Shown here: in pieces, positions 44,923 to 53,790 of the stretch
How the letters are laid out: each line of letters starts with the position of its first letter
Position numbering within the stretch: position 1 is the first letter of the stretch
Assembly: GCF_004124325.1 (NCBI RefSeq)
Contig: NZ_QBDT01000001.1
Location: forward strand, 5,394,001-5,458,000
DNA from: Streptomyces sp. L2
GTDB lineage: Bacteria; Actinomycetota; Actinomycetes; Streptomycetales; Streptomycetaceae
Length of the DNA stretch: 64,000 bases
Direction: 5' to 3'
The notes under the pieces: generated by a model
Told to the model about the DNA's origin: nothing
Database searches by the model: none
Seen by the model: the letters and a program-made list of their open reading frames with translations, nothing else
Translations under genes and position numbers: made by a program

Positions 44923-45993
44923 ATGTCCTCCGCACTGACCGATCTCTTCCCCCAGCCGATCGTGCAGGCCCCCATGGCGGGCGGCGTCTCCGTCCCGCTG
45001 CTCGCCGCCGCCGTCTGCGAGGCCGGCGGCCTCGGGTTCCTCGCCGCCGGCTACAAGACCGCCGACGGCATGTACCAGGAGATCAAGCAGCTGCGGAGCC
45101 TCACCGCCCACCCCTTCGGTGTGAACGTGTTCATGCCCCAGCCCGAGCACGGCGAGTCCGGCGCGGTCGAGGTCTACGCCCACCAACTCGCCGGAGAAGC
45201 CGCCTGGTACGAGACCGAGCTGGGCGACCCCGAAAGCGGCCGGGACGACGGCTACGACGCCAAGCTCGCCGTCCTCCTCGACAACCCGGTCCCGGTGGTC
45301 TCCTTCCACTTCGGCGTGCCCGAGCGGGAGGTCCTCGACGCGCTGCGCAGGGCCGGCACCTACACGCTGGTCACCGCCACCACCGCCGAGGAGGCCCGCG
45401 CGGTGGAGCGGGCCGGCGCCGACGCGGTCATCGCCCAGGGCGCGGAGGCCGGCGGCCACCAGGGCACCCACCGCGACCTCGCGGAGAACGGCGGCGGCAC
45501 CGGGCTGCTCTCGCTGATCGCCCAGGTCCGCGAGGCTGTCAGCCTCCCCGTCGTCGCCGCCGGCGGCATCATGCGGGGCAGCCAGATCGCCGCCGCCCTC
45601 GCCGCCGGCGCGAGCGCGGCCCAGCTGGGCACGGCCTTCCTCGCCACCCCCGAGTCCGGGGCCCACGCCCTGCACAAACAGGCCCTCACCAACCCCCTGT
45701 TCACCCGCACCGAGCCGACCCGCGCCTTCTCCGGCCGGCCCGCCCGCGCCCTGGTCAACCGCTTCCTGCGCGAGCACGGCCCGTACGCCCCGGCCGCCTA
45801 CCCGGAGGTCCACCACCTGACCGCGCCGCTGCGCAAGGCCGCGGCGAAGGCCCAGGACGCGCAGGGCATGGCGCTGTGGGCCGGGCAGGGGCACCGGATG
45901 GCCCGTGAGCTGCCCGCGGGCCGGCTGGTGGAGACGCTGGCCGCCGAACTCGCCGACGCGCGGACAGCGTTGTCGCGGGGCGGTGCCCGATGA
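44923..45993 (+). CDS. Nitronate monooxygenase (NPD/2-nitropropane dioxygenase family)
   Basis: A 356-residue FMN-dependent TIM-barrel enzyme. The family start IVQAPMAGGVSVPLLAAAVCEAGGLGFL is present when read in parts, followed by NVFMPQ, VSFHFGVP, AQGAEAGGHQGTH (phosphate loop), VVAAGGIM and AAQLGTAFLATPES. Class I enzymes oxidise propionate-3-nitronate and similar toxic nitronates. CAACAT lies six bases upstream of the ATG, so it may be leaderless. Its stop overlaps the rsmE start (ATGA), a physical link without an obvious functional one. Confidence 0.9.
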   Translation: MSSALTDLFPQPIVQAPMAGGVSVPLLAAAVCEAGGLGFLAAGYKTADGMYQEIKQLRSLTAHPFGVNVFMPQPEHGESGAVEVYAHQLAGEAAWYETELGDPESGRDDGYDAKLAVLLDNPVPVVSFHFGVPEREVLDALRRAGTYTLVTATTAEEARAVERAGADAVIAQGAEAGGHQGTHRDLAENGGGTGLLSLIAQVREAVSLPVVAAGGIMRGSQIAAALAAGASAAQLGTAFLATPESGAHALHKQALTNPLFTRTEPTRAFSGRPARALVNRFLREHGPYAPAAYPEVHHLTAPLRKAAAKAQDAQGMALWAGQGHRMARELPAGRLVETLAAELADARTALSRGGAR

Positions 45994-46733
45994 CCGCGCC
46001 GGTGTTCCTCGTCGACTCCCTGGACGGCGTCGGCCCCGGCTCGGTCGTCGACGTGACCGGCCCCGAGGGGCGGCACGCGGTCTCCGTACGGCGGCTGCAG
46101 CCCGGCGAGGAGGTCGTGGTCACCGACGGCCGGGGCAGGGGAGCGGCCGGGGTCGTGCTCAGCGTGTCCGGCAAGGACCATCTGGTCGTCCAGCCGCACA
46201 CGTTCCCGGTGGAGGCCGAGCCCAGCCCGCGGATCACCGTCGTGCAGGCGCTGCCCAAGGGCGACCGGGGCGAGCTGGCCGTGGAGACGATGACCGAGGT
46301 GGGCGTCGACGCGATCGTGCCCTGGCAGGCGGCCCGCTGCATCACCCAGTGGAAGGGCGAGCGCGGCCAGAAGGCCCTCGGCAAGTGGCGGGCCACCGCC
46401 CGCGAGGCCGGCAAGCAGTCCCGGCGGCTGCGCTTCCCGGAGGTCGCGGACGCCGCCACCGGCAAACAGGTTGCCTCACTTCTCGCCGAAGCCGACTTCG
46501 CCGCCGTGCTCCACGAGAGCGGCGAGGAGCGCCTGGCCACCGCCGAACTCCCCGGCCGGGGAAACATCGTGCTGGTCGTCGGCCCCGAAGGCGGCGTCTC
46601 ACCCGAGGAGCTGGCCCTGTTCGCCGAGGCGGGGGCCCGGCCCTACGTCCTGGGTCCTACTGTGTTGCGTACATCGACCGCCGGCACCGCCGCCGCGGCC
46701 CTGCTCCTGGGCCGCACCGGCCGCTGGTCCTGA
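45990..46733 (+). CDS. rsmE: 16S rRNA (uracil-1498-N3)-methyltransferase RsmE
   Basis: Methylates U1498 of 16S rRNA using SAM. The 247-residue protein has an N-terminal PUA-like domain (GPEGRHAVSVRRLQPGEEV) and a C-terminal SPOUT domain with the deep trefoil knot. Signatures are QALPKGDRGELAVETMTEVGVD, GKWRATAREAGKQSRR, VVGPEGGVSPEE and LGPTVLRTSTAGTAA, read in parts. The ATG overlaps the stop of the nitronate monooxygenase by four bases. In many actinobacteria rsmE follows dnaJ, so the monooxygenase lies inside this conserved neighbourhood. Confidence 0.95.
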   Translation: MTAPVFLVDSLDGVGPGSVVDVTGPEGRHAVSVRRLQPGEEVVVTDGRGRGAAGVVLSVSGKDHLVVQPHTFPVEAEPSPRITVVQALPKGDRGELAVETMTEVGVDAIVPWQAARCITQWKGERGQKALGKWRATAREAGKQSRRLRFPEVADAATGKQVASLLAEADFAAVLHESGEERLATAELPGRGNIVLVVGPEGGVSPEELALFAEAGARPYVLGPTVLRTSTAGTAAAALLLGRTGRWS

Positions 46734-46763
46734 CAGCACCACACCACATCAGGGGGAAGCACC

Positions 46764-47156
46764 GTGGAACTCGCGCAAGTACGGCTCCTCGTCACCGACT
46801 TCGCCGCCTGCTACCGCTTCTACGCCGACGTCCTCGGCCTCAAGCCGCAGTCCGGCGCGACCGAGGGGCCGTACGAGAAGTTCAGCCCGCACGTCGGCTC
46901 CGCCGGCATCGCGCTGCAGGACCGCGCGATGATGGCCCAGGTCCTCGGCGAACTCGGCGAGACCGCCACCGGCCACCGCTCCCTGGTCGTCCTGCGCGTC
47001 GACGACCTCGACGCCTACACGACCGAGATCGTCTCCCGGGGCGCCACCCTGGTGCACGGCCCCGCCCCCATGACCGACCGCATGCGCGTCGCCCACCTCA
47101 AGGACCCGGAGGGCAACCTGGTGGAACTCCAGGAGTGGCTTCTGCTGCGCACCTGA
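46764..47156 (+). CDS. VOC family (glyoxalase/bleomycin-resistance fold) protein
   Basis: A 130-residue single-domain vicinal oxygen chelate protein. It starts MELAQVRLLVTDFAACYRFY, has the YADVLGLKP turn and ends RVAHLKDPEGNLVELQEW, the common VOC pattern with a Glu metal ligand near the C-terminus. Substrate unknown; members include dioxygenases, glyoxalases and antibiotic-binding proteins. The GTG start is 30 bp after rsmE. Its last 59 bp overlap the 3' end of the convergent small gene at 47098-47475. Confidence 0.88.
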   Translation: MELAQVRLLVTDFAACYRFYADVLGLKPQSGATEGPYEKFSPHVGSAGIALQDRAMMAQVLGELGETATGHRSLVVLRVDDLDAYTTEIVSRGATLVHGPAPMTDRMRVAHLKDPEGNLVELQEWLLLRT

Positions 47157-47475
47157 CGGCGACAGCGCACAGCAGCTCCGGATCGTCCACCTCACCGCCC
47201 GCCGGCCACCTGCTCCCCAACTCCTCGACGAAGGCCCGTACGACCGCCGGTTCGTGGAGATTGACCGCGTGCCCGTGGTCGTCGGCGACGAGCCCGAAGT
47301 GCCCGCCCCAGCCGCCGTCGAGGCTGGGCAGCGCGATCCGCACCGGGACACCGTCCCGGAACAGCGACAGCACCTCGGAGCAGGCAGGGCCGTCCACCCG
47401 GTGCCGGTGCCGGACGGTCCACCGGTAGACGGTCCCGTCCACCACCAGCCGCCTCAGTCTGGGTCTCGTGCTCAC
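47098..47475 (-). CDS. Conserved protein of unknown function
   Basis: A 125-residue protein with a beta-rich N-terminal half (LRRLVVDGTVYRWTVRHRHR, SEVLSLFRDGVPVRIALPS), a WGGHFGLVADDHGHAVNLHEPAVVRAFV-type middle read in parts, and a Pro/Gly tail. Codon bias in this frame is good down to the region overlapping the VOC gene. No motif is recognised. The GTG start at 47475 has GGGTGAG upstream. The 59-bp overlap with the VOC gene is tail to tail. Confidence 0.65.
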   Translation of the reverse strand: MSTRPRLRRLVVDGTVYRWTVRHRHRVDGPACSEVLSLFRDGVPVRIALPSLDGGWGGHFGLVADDHGHAVNLHEPAVVRAFVEELGSRWPAGGEVDDPELLCAVAVRCAAEATPGVPPGCPPGP

Positions 47476-47567
47476 CGACTCACCCTAGAACAGGGCATGT
47501 TGCCCGTACGGGTGAGTGGCCGCTTGTGGTCTGTCGCTCGGGGGTCGGGGGTGGGACGCTGCTGTTC

Positions 47568-48125
47568 ATGGGGGTATGGGGACGGTATCGGTGGTGGCCG
47601 CGCGGGGCGCGGGTGGTGGCTGTCGCGGGAGTCGTGCTGGTCGGGACGGGAGTTGTCGCCGCGTGTGATCCGGGTGGGCTGAGCTCCACCACGGCCGCGT
47701 ACACCACCGACAAGACCGCGACCGACGAACTCAAGCGGCAGCACGTCAATGTCGCCTGGCTGACCTGCACGGGCCGGTACCAGGGCGGGCAGAAGGCGTA
47801 CACGCCGGGGAAGACGCCCGCACCCACCCAGCGCACCGTGATCTCCGTCGACTGCCAGGGCCGCACCAAGGACGGACGGAAGATCACCGTCACCGGCAAG
47901 GTCACCAAGGCCGTCGACGGCGCCTGCGTGCGCGGCGACCTGACCGCCAAGGTCGCCGGCCGGCAGGTCTTCCACGTCAGCGGCCTCGGAGACTGCGGCG
48001 CCACCCCCGCCCCGACGCACCGCCAGCCCGGCACGCACGGGCCGGCCCCGGCCGTCACGGTCACCGTCACCCGCACCATCTGGTGCAAGGGCGACCCCAC
48101 CTGCTGGCCGGTACAAGGCAAGTGA
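47568..48125 (+). CDS. Secreted lipoprotein of unknown function
   Basis: A 185-residue protein with a basic N-terminus (WGRYRWWPRGAR), a hydrophobic signal (VVAVAGVVLVGTGVVA) and the lipobox VAAC at about residues 30-33, so the mature protein would be anchored through a lipidated cysteine. The external part has a small beta-rich domain (TVISVDCQGRTKDGRKITVTGKV, read in parts) with four more cysteines that could form disulfides, and a Pro/Thr-rich tail. It starts 92 bp after the divergent small gene at 47475. Function unknown. Confidence 0.78.
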   Translation: MGVWGRYRWWPRGARVVAVAGVVLVGTGVVAACDPGGLSSTTAAYTTDKTATDELKRQHVNVAWLTCTGRYQGGQKAYTPGKTPAPTQRTVISVDCQGRTKDGRKITVTGKVTKAVDGACVRGDLTAKVAGRQVFHVSGLGDCGATPAPTHRQPGTHGPAPAVTVTVTRTIWCKGDPTCWPVQGK

Positions 48126-48171
48126 TCGAAAACCGGTGCGCGGCGCACGGCCCGCCGCATAAGGTGACCGG

Positions 48172-51100
48172 GTGACTCAGGGCACTGCCACGGGACCCCT
48201 CGGCTACCTCCGACACCCGCACCCGCACGGCGACTTGGTGGCCTTCGTCGCCGAGGACGACGTCTGGCTCGCCCCCCTCGACGGCGGCCGCGCCTGGCGG
48301 GTCAGCGCCGACAACATGCCCGTCACCGTGCCCCGGATCTCACCCGACGGCACCCACCTCGCCTGGACCTCCACCCGCGACGGCGCCCCCGAGGTGGTCC
48401 TCGCGCCGGTGGACGGCGGCCCGGCCACCCGGCTCACCCACTGGGGCAACGGGCGCACCGAGACCCGCGGCTGGACCCCCGACGGCCAGGTCCTCGCGGT
48501 CAGCGCGCAGGGCCGCCCCAGCAACCGCCACACCTGGGCGCACGCCGTCCCGCTCGACGGCGGCCCGGCGGCCAACCTGCCGTACGGCCCCGTCGGCGAC
48601 GTCGCGTTCGGCCCCGCCACCGTCCTGCTGTCCGCGCCGATGGGCCGCGAGGCCGCCCACTGGAAGCGCTACCGGGGCGGCACCGCCGGCAAACTGTGGA
48701 TCGACCGCGCCGGCGACGGCGACTTCACCCGCCTGCACGAGGACCTGGCCGGCAACATCGAATGCCCCGTGTGGGCCGGCGACCGGCTCGCCTTCCTTTC
48801 CGACCACGAAGGCACCGGTGCCCTCTACTCCTCCCTCGCCGACGGCTCCGACCTGCGCCGCCACACCCCCCTCGACGGCTTCTACGCCCGCCACGCCGCC
48901 GGCGACGGCACCCGGATCGCCTACACCAGCGGCGGCCGGCTGTGGCTCCTCGACGACCTGGACGGCGCCGAACCCCGCCCCCTGGACATCAGGCTCGGCG
49001 GACCCCGCACCGACCTGCGGTCCTACCCGCTGACCGCGGCCCGCTGGCTCGGCGAGGCGTCCCCCGACCACACCGCGCGCGGCAGCGCCGTCTGCGTGCG
49101 CGGCGGCGTCCACTGGGTCACCCACCGCTCCGGGCCCGCCCGCGCCCTCGCCGCCACCCCCGGCGTCCGCGCCCGCCTGCCCCGCACCTTCCGCGCGGAC
49201 GGCGAGGAATGGGCCGTCTGGGTCACCGACGCCGAGGGCGACGACGCCCTCGAATTCGCCCCCGCCACCGGCCTGACCCCCGGCGCCACCCCCCGCCGCC
49301 TCGCCGCCGGCCGGCTCGGCCGCGTCCTGGAACTCGCCATGTCCCCCGACGGCAGCCGCGCCGCCGTCGCCGCACACGACGGCCGGCTGCTCCTCGTCGA
49401 ACGGGAGACCGGCGAGGTCCGCGAGGTCGACCACTGCGACGACGGCGAGGTCTCCGGACTGGCCTTCTCACCCGACTCCGGCTGGCTCGCCTGGTCCCAC
49501 CCCGGGCCCCGCCCCCTCGCCCAGCTCCGGATCGCCCACACCACCGACCTGACCGTCACCGACGCGACCCCGCTCCGCTTCCACGACCACGCGCCCGCGT
49601 TCACCCTCGACGGCAAACACCTCGCCTTCCTCTCCGACCGCGCCTTCGACCCCGTCTACGACGAACACGTCTTCGACCTCGCCTTCGTCGCCGGCACCCG
49701 CCCGCACCTGATCACCCTCGCCGCCACCACGCCCTCACCGTTCGGCCCGCAGCGCCACGGCCGCCCCGTCGAGGCCCCGGACAAGGACGAGACCCCCGAC
49801 AGCGAGGGCACCCCCGCCACCCGCGTCGACCTCGAAGGCCTCGCCGACCGGATCCTCCCCTTCCCCGTCGAGGCCGGCCGCTACTCCGGGCTGCGCGCGG
49901 CCAAGGACGGCGTCCTCTGGCTGCGCCACCCCGTGCACGGTGTCCTCGGCGCCTCCCGGGCCCACCCCGACGACCCCGACCCGCACACCGAGCTGGAGCG
50001 CTACGACCTCACCCAGCGGCGCCTGGAACACCTCGCCTCCGACGCCGGCCACTACGAGGTCAGCGGCGACGGCAAACGCGTCCTGCTGTGGACCGACGGC
50101 CGCCTCCGCGTCGTCCCCAGCGACCGGCGCGCCGGATCCGACGACGACGGCGACACCAGCCTCACCGTCGACCTCGCCCGCATCCGGCAGACCGTCGACC
50201 CGGCCGCCGAGTGGCGCCAGATGTACGACGAGACCGGCCGCCTCGCCCGCGACCACTTCTGGCGGCCCGACCTCGGCGGCATCGACTGGGACGCGGTCCT
50301 CGACCGCTACCGCCCGCTGCTGGACCGCGTCGCCACCCACACCGACCTCCTCGACGTGCTGTGGGAGGTGCACGGCGAACTCGGCACCTCCCACGCGTAC
50401 GTCATCCCCGGCGGCCCGGGCGGCCACGGCCCCCGGCACGGCCTGCTCGGCGCCGACATCTCCCGCCACGCCGACGGCGGCTGGCGCGTCGACCGCATCC
50501 TGCCCGCCGAGACCTCCGACCCCGACGCCCGCTCCCCGCTCGCCGCACCCGGCGTCGCCGTACGCCCCGGCGACGCGATCGTCGCCGTCGCCGGACACCT
50601 CGTCGACCCGGTGACCGGCCCCGGCCCGCTCCTCGCCGGCACCGCCGGACAGCCCGTCGAACTGACGATCTCCCCGGCCGGCGGCGGCGAGCTCCGCCAC
50701 ACGGTCGTCGTCCCCGTGGCCGACGAGGAACCGCTGCGCTACCACGCCTGGATCGCCGGCCTGCGCGCCCGCGTCCACGAGGCGTCCGGCGGCCGGCTCG
50801 GCTACCTCCACGTCCCCGACATGCAGGCCCCCGGCTGGGCTCAGATCCACCGCGACCTGCGCGTCGAGGTCGCCCGCGAAGGACTCGTCGTCGACGTCCG
50901 GGAGAACCGCGGCGGCCACACCTCCCAACTCGTCGTGGAGAAACTGGCCCGCCGCATCATCGGCTGGGACCTGCCCCGCGGCATGCGTCCCACCAGCTAC
51001 CCGATGGACGCACCGCGCGGCCCCGTCGTCGCCGTCGCCAACGAGTTCTCCGGCTCCGACGGCGACATCGTCAACGCCGCGATCCGCGCCCTCGGCATCG

Positions 51101-51381
51101 GCCCCGTCGTCGGCACCCGCACCTGGGGCGGAGTCATCGGCATCGACAGCCGCTACCACCTCATCGACGGCACCCTGGTCACCCAGCCCAAGTACGCGAT
51201 GTGGCTGGAGGGCTTCGGCTGGGACGTGGAGAACCACGGCGTGGACCCGGACGTGGAGGTCGTCCAGAGACCCCAGGACTGGGCAGCGGGCAGGGACACC
51301 CAACTGGAAGCAGCAATCCAGCTGGCCCTGGAGACATTGGAGACACGGCCCCCGAAAACTCCTCCAACCCTCCCCACCTAA
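48172..51381 (+). CDS. Tricorn protease homologue (S41 family)
   Basis: A 1069-residue serine peptidase of the tricorn type, which in archaea trims peptides released by the proteasome; streptomycetes also possess proteasomes. Residues about 1-350 and 350-660 are two beta-propellers with repeated DG and W motifs. A helical C1 domain, a PDZ-like domain (AAPGVAVRPGDAIVAVAG) and the catalytic C2 domain follow. Catalytic residues are visible near the classical numbering: Ser-His in GELGTSHAYVIPGG (about 739-741), Ser-Asp in NEFSGSDGDIVNAA (about 961) and the late Glu in WLEGFGWDVEN. The GTG start has TAAGGT six bases upstream, suggesting a leaderless transcript. Confidence 0.93.
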   Translation: MTQGTATGPLGYLRHPHPHGDLVAFVAEDDVWLAPLDGGRAWRVSADNMPVTVPRISPDGTHLAWTSTRDGAPEVVLAPVDGGPATRLTHWGNGRTETRGWTPDGQVLAVSAQGRPSNRHTWAHAVPLDGGPAANLPYGPVGDVAFGPATVLLSAPMGREAAHWKRYRGGTAGKLWIDRAGDGDFTRLHEDLAGNIECPVWAGDRLAFLSDHEGTGALYSSLADGSDLRRHTPLDGFYARHAAGDGTRIAYTSGGRLWLLDDLDGAEPRPLDIRLGGPRTDLRSYPLTAARWLGEASPDHTARGSAVCVRGGVHWVTHRSGPARALAATPGVRARLPRTFRADGEEWAVWVTDAEGDDALEFAPATGLTPGATPRRLAAGRLGRVLELAMSPDGSRAAVAAHDGRLLLVERETGEVREVDHCDDGEVSGLAFSPDSGWLAWSHPGPRPLAQLRIAHTTDLTVTDATPLRFHDHAPAFTLDGKHLAFLSDRAFDPVYDEHVFDLAFVAGTRPHLITLAATTPSPFGPQRHGRPVEAPDKDETPDSEGTPATRVDLEGLADRILPFPVEAGRYSGLRAAKDGVLWLRHPVHGVLGASRAHPDDPDPHTELERYDLTQRRLEHLASDAGHYEVSGDGKRVLLWTDGRLRVVPSDRRAGSDDDGDTSLTVDLARIRQTVDPAAEWRQMYDETGRLARDHFWRPDLGGIDWDAVLDRYRPLLDRVATHTDLLDVLWEVHGELGTSHAYVIPGGPGGHGPRHGLLGADISRHADGGWRVDRILPAETSDPDARSPLAAPGVAVRPGDAIVAVAGHLVDPVTGPGPLLAGTAGQPVELTISPAGGGELRHTVVVPVADEEPLRYHAWIAGLRARVHEASGGRLGYLHVPDMQAPGWAQIHRDLRVEVAREGLVVDVRENRGGHTSQLVVEKLARRIIGWDLPRGMRPTSYPMDAPRGPVVAVANEFSGSDGDIVNAAIRALGIGPVVGTRTWGGVIGIDSRYHLIDGTLVTQPKYAMWLEGFGWDVENHGVDPDVEVVQRPQDWAAGRDTQLEAAIQLALETLETRPPKTPPTLPT

Positions 51382-51382
51382 A

Positions 51383-51455
51383 GGGGCGCGGGGCTGTATC
51401 GATATGCGGCTCTGCCGCGTGGGCGCGACCAGCCCCCACCGGCCCGCAGCCAACC
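51383..51455 (+). repeat. Dispersed palindromic repeat, copy C
   Basis: It reads GGGGCGCGGGGC, a short spacer with CGATATGCGGCTCTGCCGCG, GGGCGCGACCAG, CCCCCACC and CCCGCAGCC. It matches copy A (37436, opposite strand) and copy B (39471). It starts right after the tricorn stop codon. Confidence 0.82.
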
Positions 51456-51499
51456 GACTACCATGCCCCTTATCGATCACCTGGACAGAGGAGTGCCGC

Positions 51500-51853
51500 A
51501 TGACAGGCGAGGCAGAGAACGACTGCCTGTTCTGCAAAATCGTCGCGGGCCAGATCCCCGCGACCATCGTCCGAGAGACGGAAACCACCCTCGCCTTCCG
51601 GGACATAAACCCCCAGGCCCCCACCCACGTCCTGGTGATCCCCAAGGCCCACTACAAGAACGCGGCCGAGCTCGCCGCAGGCGCCCCGCAGCTCGCCGCC
51701 GACGTCCTCGCCGCCACCCAGGCCGTCGCCGACGACGAGAAGCTGGACAGCTACCGCACCGTCTTCAACACCGGCGCCGGCGCCGGACAGACCGTGTGGC
51801 ACGCCCACGCGCACGTCCTCGGCGGCCGTGGCCTGGAATGGCCTCCCGGGTAA
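51500..51853 (+). CDS. HIT family protein (HINT-like purine nucleoside phosphoramidase)
   Basis: A 117-residue protein of the histidine-triad superfamily. It has NDCLFCKIVAGQIPATIV near the N-terminus, DINPQAPTHVLVIPKAH in the middle and the catalytic triad pattern WHAHAHVLGG near the C-terminus. HINT enzymes cleave AMP-lysine or similar phosphoramidates. The ATG at 51500 has GAGGAG nine bases upstream. It precedes the RNase Z-like gene by six bases, consistent with one transcription unit. Confidence 0.94.
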   Translation: MTGEAENDCLFCKIVAGQIPATIVRETETTLAFRDINPQAPTHVLVIPKAHYKNAAELAAGAPQLAADVLAATQAVADDEKLDSYRTVFNTGAGAGQTVWHAHAHVLGGRGLEWPPG

Positions 51854-51859
51854 CGAGCC

Positions 51860-52765
51860 GTGTCCGTCCGCGAATTGGTGGTCCTGGGCACCGCCAGCCA
51901 GGTGCCCACCCGGCACCGCAACCACAACGGCTACCTGCTCCGCTGGGACGGCGAGGGCATCCTCTTCGACCCCGGCGAGGGCACCCAGCGGCAGATGCTG
52001 CGCGCCGGGGTCGCCGCCCATGACCTGAACCGGATCTGCGTCACGCACTTCCACGGCGACCACTCCCTCGGCCTCGCCGGAGTGATCCAGCGGATCAACC
52101 TCGACCAGGTGCCGCACGAGGTCACCGCGCACTACCCGCGCTCCGGGCAGCGCTTCTTCGACCGGCTGCGGTACGCGACGGCCTACCGGGAGACGGTCCG
52201 CCTCACCGAGGCACCGGCCGACCGCGACGGCGTCCTCGCGGCGACACCGTCGTACACGCTCGAAGCCCGCAAGCTGTCCCACCCCGTCGAGTCCTACGGC
52301 TACCGGCTCACCGAACCCGACGGCCGCCGCATGCTGCCCGAGCGGCTCGCCGCGCACGGCGTCAAGGGACCCGACGTCGGCCGTATCCAGCGGGAGGGAC
52401 GGCTCGGGGACGTCACGCTGGAGCAGGTCAGCGAGGTGCGGCGCGGGCAGCGGTTCGCGTTCGTCATGGACACCCGGCTGTGCGAGGGCGTGCACGCGCT
52501 CGCAGAGGACTGCGACCTCCTCGTCATCGAGTCCACCTTCCTCGACGAGGACGCGGGACTCGCCGCCGACCACGGCCACCTGACGGCCGGACAGGCCGCC
52601 GGCGTGGCCCGGGACGCGGGCGTACGGCACCTCGTGCTCACCCACTTCAGCCAGCGCTACGCCGACCCCGTGGAGTTCGAGCGGCAGGCGCGCGCCGCCG
52701 GCTTCGAGGGGGAGCTGACCGTGGCCCGCGACCTCGACCGCGTACCCGTACCGAAGCGCAGGTGA
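51860..52765 (+). CDS. rnz: Ribonuclease Z (tRNA 3'-endonuclease)
   Basis: A 301-residue MBL-fold nuclease that removes 3' trailers from tRNA precursors. The zinc site motif is [14 protein letters not shown] (near residue 62). [20 protein letters not shown] at the N-terminus, the exosite-like insertion with [40 protein letters not shown] and [10 protein letters not shown] are characteristic. Neither tRNA gene in this window encodes CCA, so 3' processing by such an enzyme followed by CCA addition is required. The GTG start is six bases after the HIT gene; AACGAGCC precedes it. Confidence 0.9.
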   Translation: MSVRELVVLGTASQVPTRHRNHNGYLLRWDGEGILFDPGEGTQRQMLRAGVAAHDLNRICVTHFHGDHSLGLAGVIQRINLDQVPHEVTAHYPRSGQRFFDRLRYATAYRETVRLTEAPADRDGVLAATPSYTLEARKLSHPVESYGYRLTEPDGRRMLPERLAAHGVKGPDVGRIQREGRLGDVTLEQVSEVRRGQRFAFVMDTRLCEGVHALAEDCDLLVIESTFLDEDAGLAADHGHLTAGQAAGVARDAGVRHLVLTHFSQRYADPVEFERQARAAGFEGELTVARDLDRVPVPKRR

Positions 52766-52785
52766 CACGGCCGTACGATGCTTTG

Positions 52786-53790
52786 ATGCCTCTCCCGAAA
52801 GCCGAACTGCACCTCCACATCGAAGGCACCCTGGAGCCCGAGCTGGCCTTCGAGCTGGCCGCGCGCAACGGCGTCGACCTGCCGTACGGGGACACCGACG
52901 ACCTGCGCAAGGCGTACCAGTTCGAGGATCTGCAGTCCTTCCTGAACCTCTACTACGAGCTGATGGCCGTCCTGCGCACCGAGCAGGACTTCGCGGACCT
53001 CGCCGACGGCTATCTCACCCGGGCCGCCGCTCAGGGCGTGCGGCACGCGGAGATCTTCTTCGACCCGCAGGCGCACCTCGCCCGGGGCATCTCCATGGCC
53101 ACCGTCGTGGAGGGGCTGTGGCGGGCGCTGGGCCGCAGCGAGGAGAACCACGGCGTCTCCACCCGCCTCATCCTCTGCTTCCTGCGCGACGAGTCCGCCG
53201 AGGCGGCCCTGCGCACCCTGGCCGCCGCCGAGCCCTACCTGGACCGGATCACCGGGGTCGGACTGGACTCGGCCGAGGTCGGGCACCCGCCGGTGAAGTT
53301 CCGCGAGGTGTACGAGCGTGCCGCCGAACTCGGGCTGCGGCGCGTGGCGCACGCCGGTGAGGAGGGCCCGCCGGAGTACATCACCGAGGCGCTGGACGTG
53401 CTCGGCGTGGAGCGCGTCGACCACGGGCTGCGCTGCGTGGAGGACCCGGCGCTGGTCGAGCGGCTGGTCCGGGAGCGGATCCCGCTGACCCTGTGCCCGC
53501 TGTCCAACGTCCGGCTGCGGGCCGTGGACAGCCTGGCCGCCCACCCGCTGCCGGCCATGCTCGACGCCGGACTGCTCTGCACGGTCAACTCCGACGACCC
53601 GGCCTACTTCGGCGGCTACGCGGGCGACAACTTCGCCGCCGTCCGCGACACGCTGGGCCTGACCGAGGAGCGGCTGCGCGAGCTGGCCCGCAACTCCTTC
53701 CTCGCCTCCTTCCTGGAGGACGACGAGGAGCGGCGGGCGCGCTACCTCGCCGAGGTGGAGGCGTACGAGTTCGCGGAGCCGGCCTCGTAG
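52786..53790 (+). CDS. Adenine deaminase (adenosine deaminase superfamily)
   Basis: A 334-residue zinc-dependent amidohydrolase. The motif order is HLHIEGTLEPE (zinc ligands, residues 9-11), AEIFFDPQAH, VGLDSAEVGHPPVKFREVY, VAHAGEEGPPEY, RVDHGLR, LCPLSNVRL and NSDDPAYFGGY. The IEGTLEPE form, FFDPQ and GHPPxKF segments are those of the adenine-specific subgroup known from yeast Aah1 and Pseudomonas rather than true adenosine deaminase, so adenine to hypoxanthine is the likely reaction. The ATG at 52786 has TACGAT six bases upstream; an in-frame GTG at 52762 overlaps the rnz stop. Its 3' end overlaps the convergent MFS gene by 49 bp. Confidence 0.88.
   Translation: MPLPKAELHLHIEGTLEPELAFELAARNGVDLPYGDTDDLRKAYQFEDLQSFLNLYYELMAVLRTEQDFADLADGYLTRAAAQGVRHAEIFFDPQAHLARGISMATVVEGLWRALGRSEENHGVSTRLILCFLRDESAEAALRTLAAAEPYLDRITGVGLDSAEVGHPPVKFREVYERAAELGLRRVAHAGEEGPPEYITEALDVLGVERVDHGLRCVEDPALVERLVRERIPLTLCPLSNVRLRAVDSLAAHPLPAMLDAGLLCTVNSDDPAYFGGYAGDNFAAVRDTLGLTEERLRELARNSFLASFLEDDEERRARYLAEVEAYEFAEPAS

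Noticed and set aside
43492..45894. Minus-strand frame of 800 codons opposite dnaJ2 and the nitronate monooxygenase
   Set aside because: Shadow of two well-supported plus-strand genes with no domain of its own.
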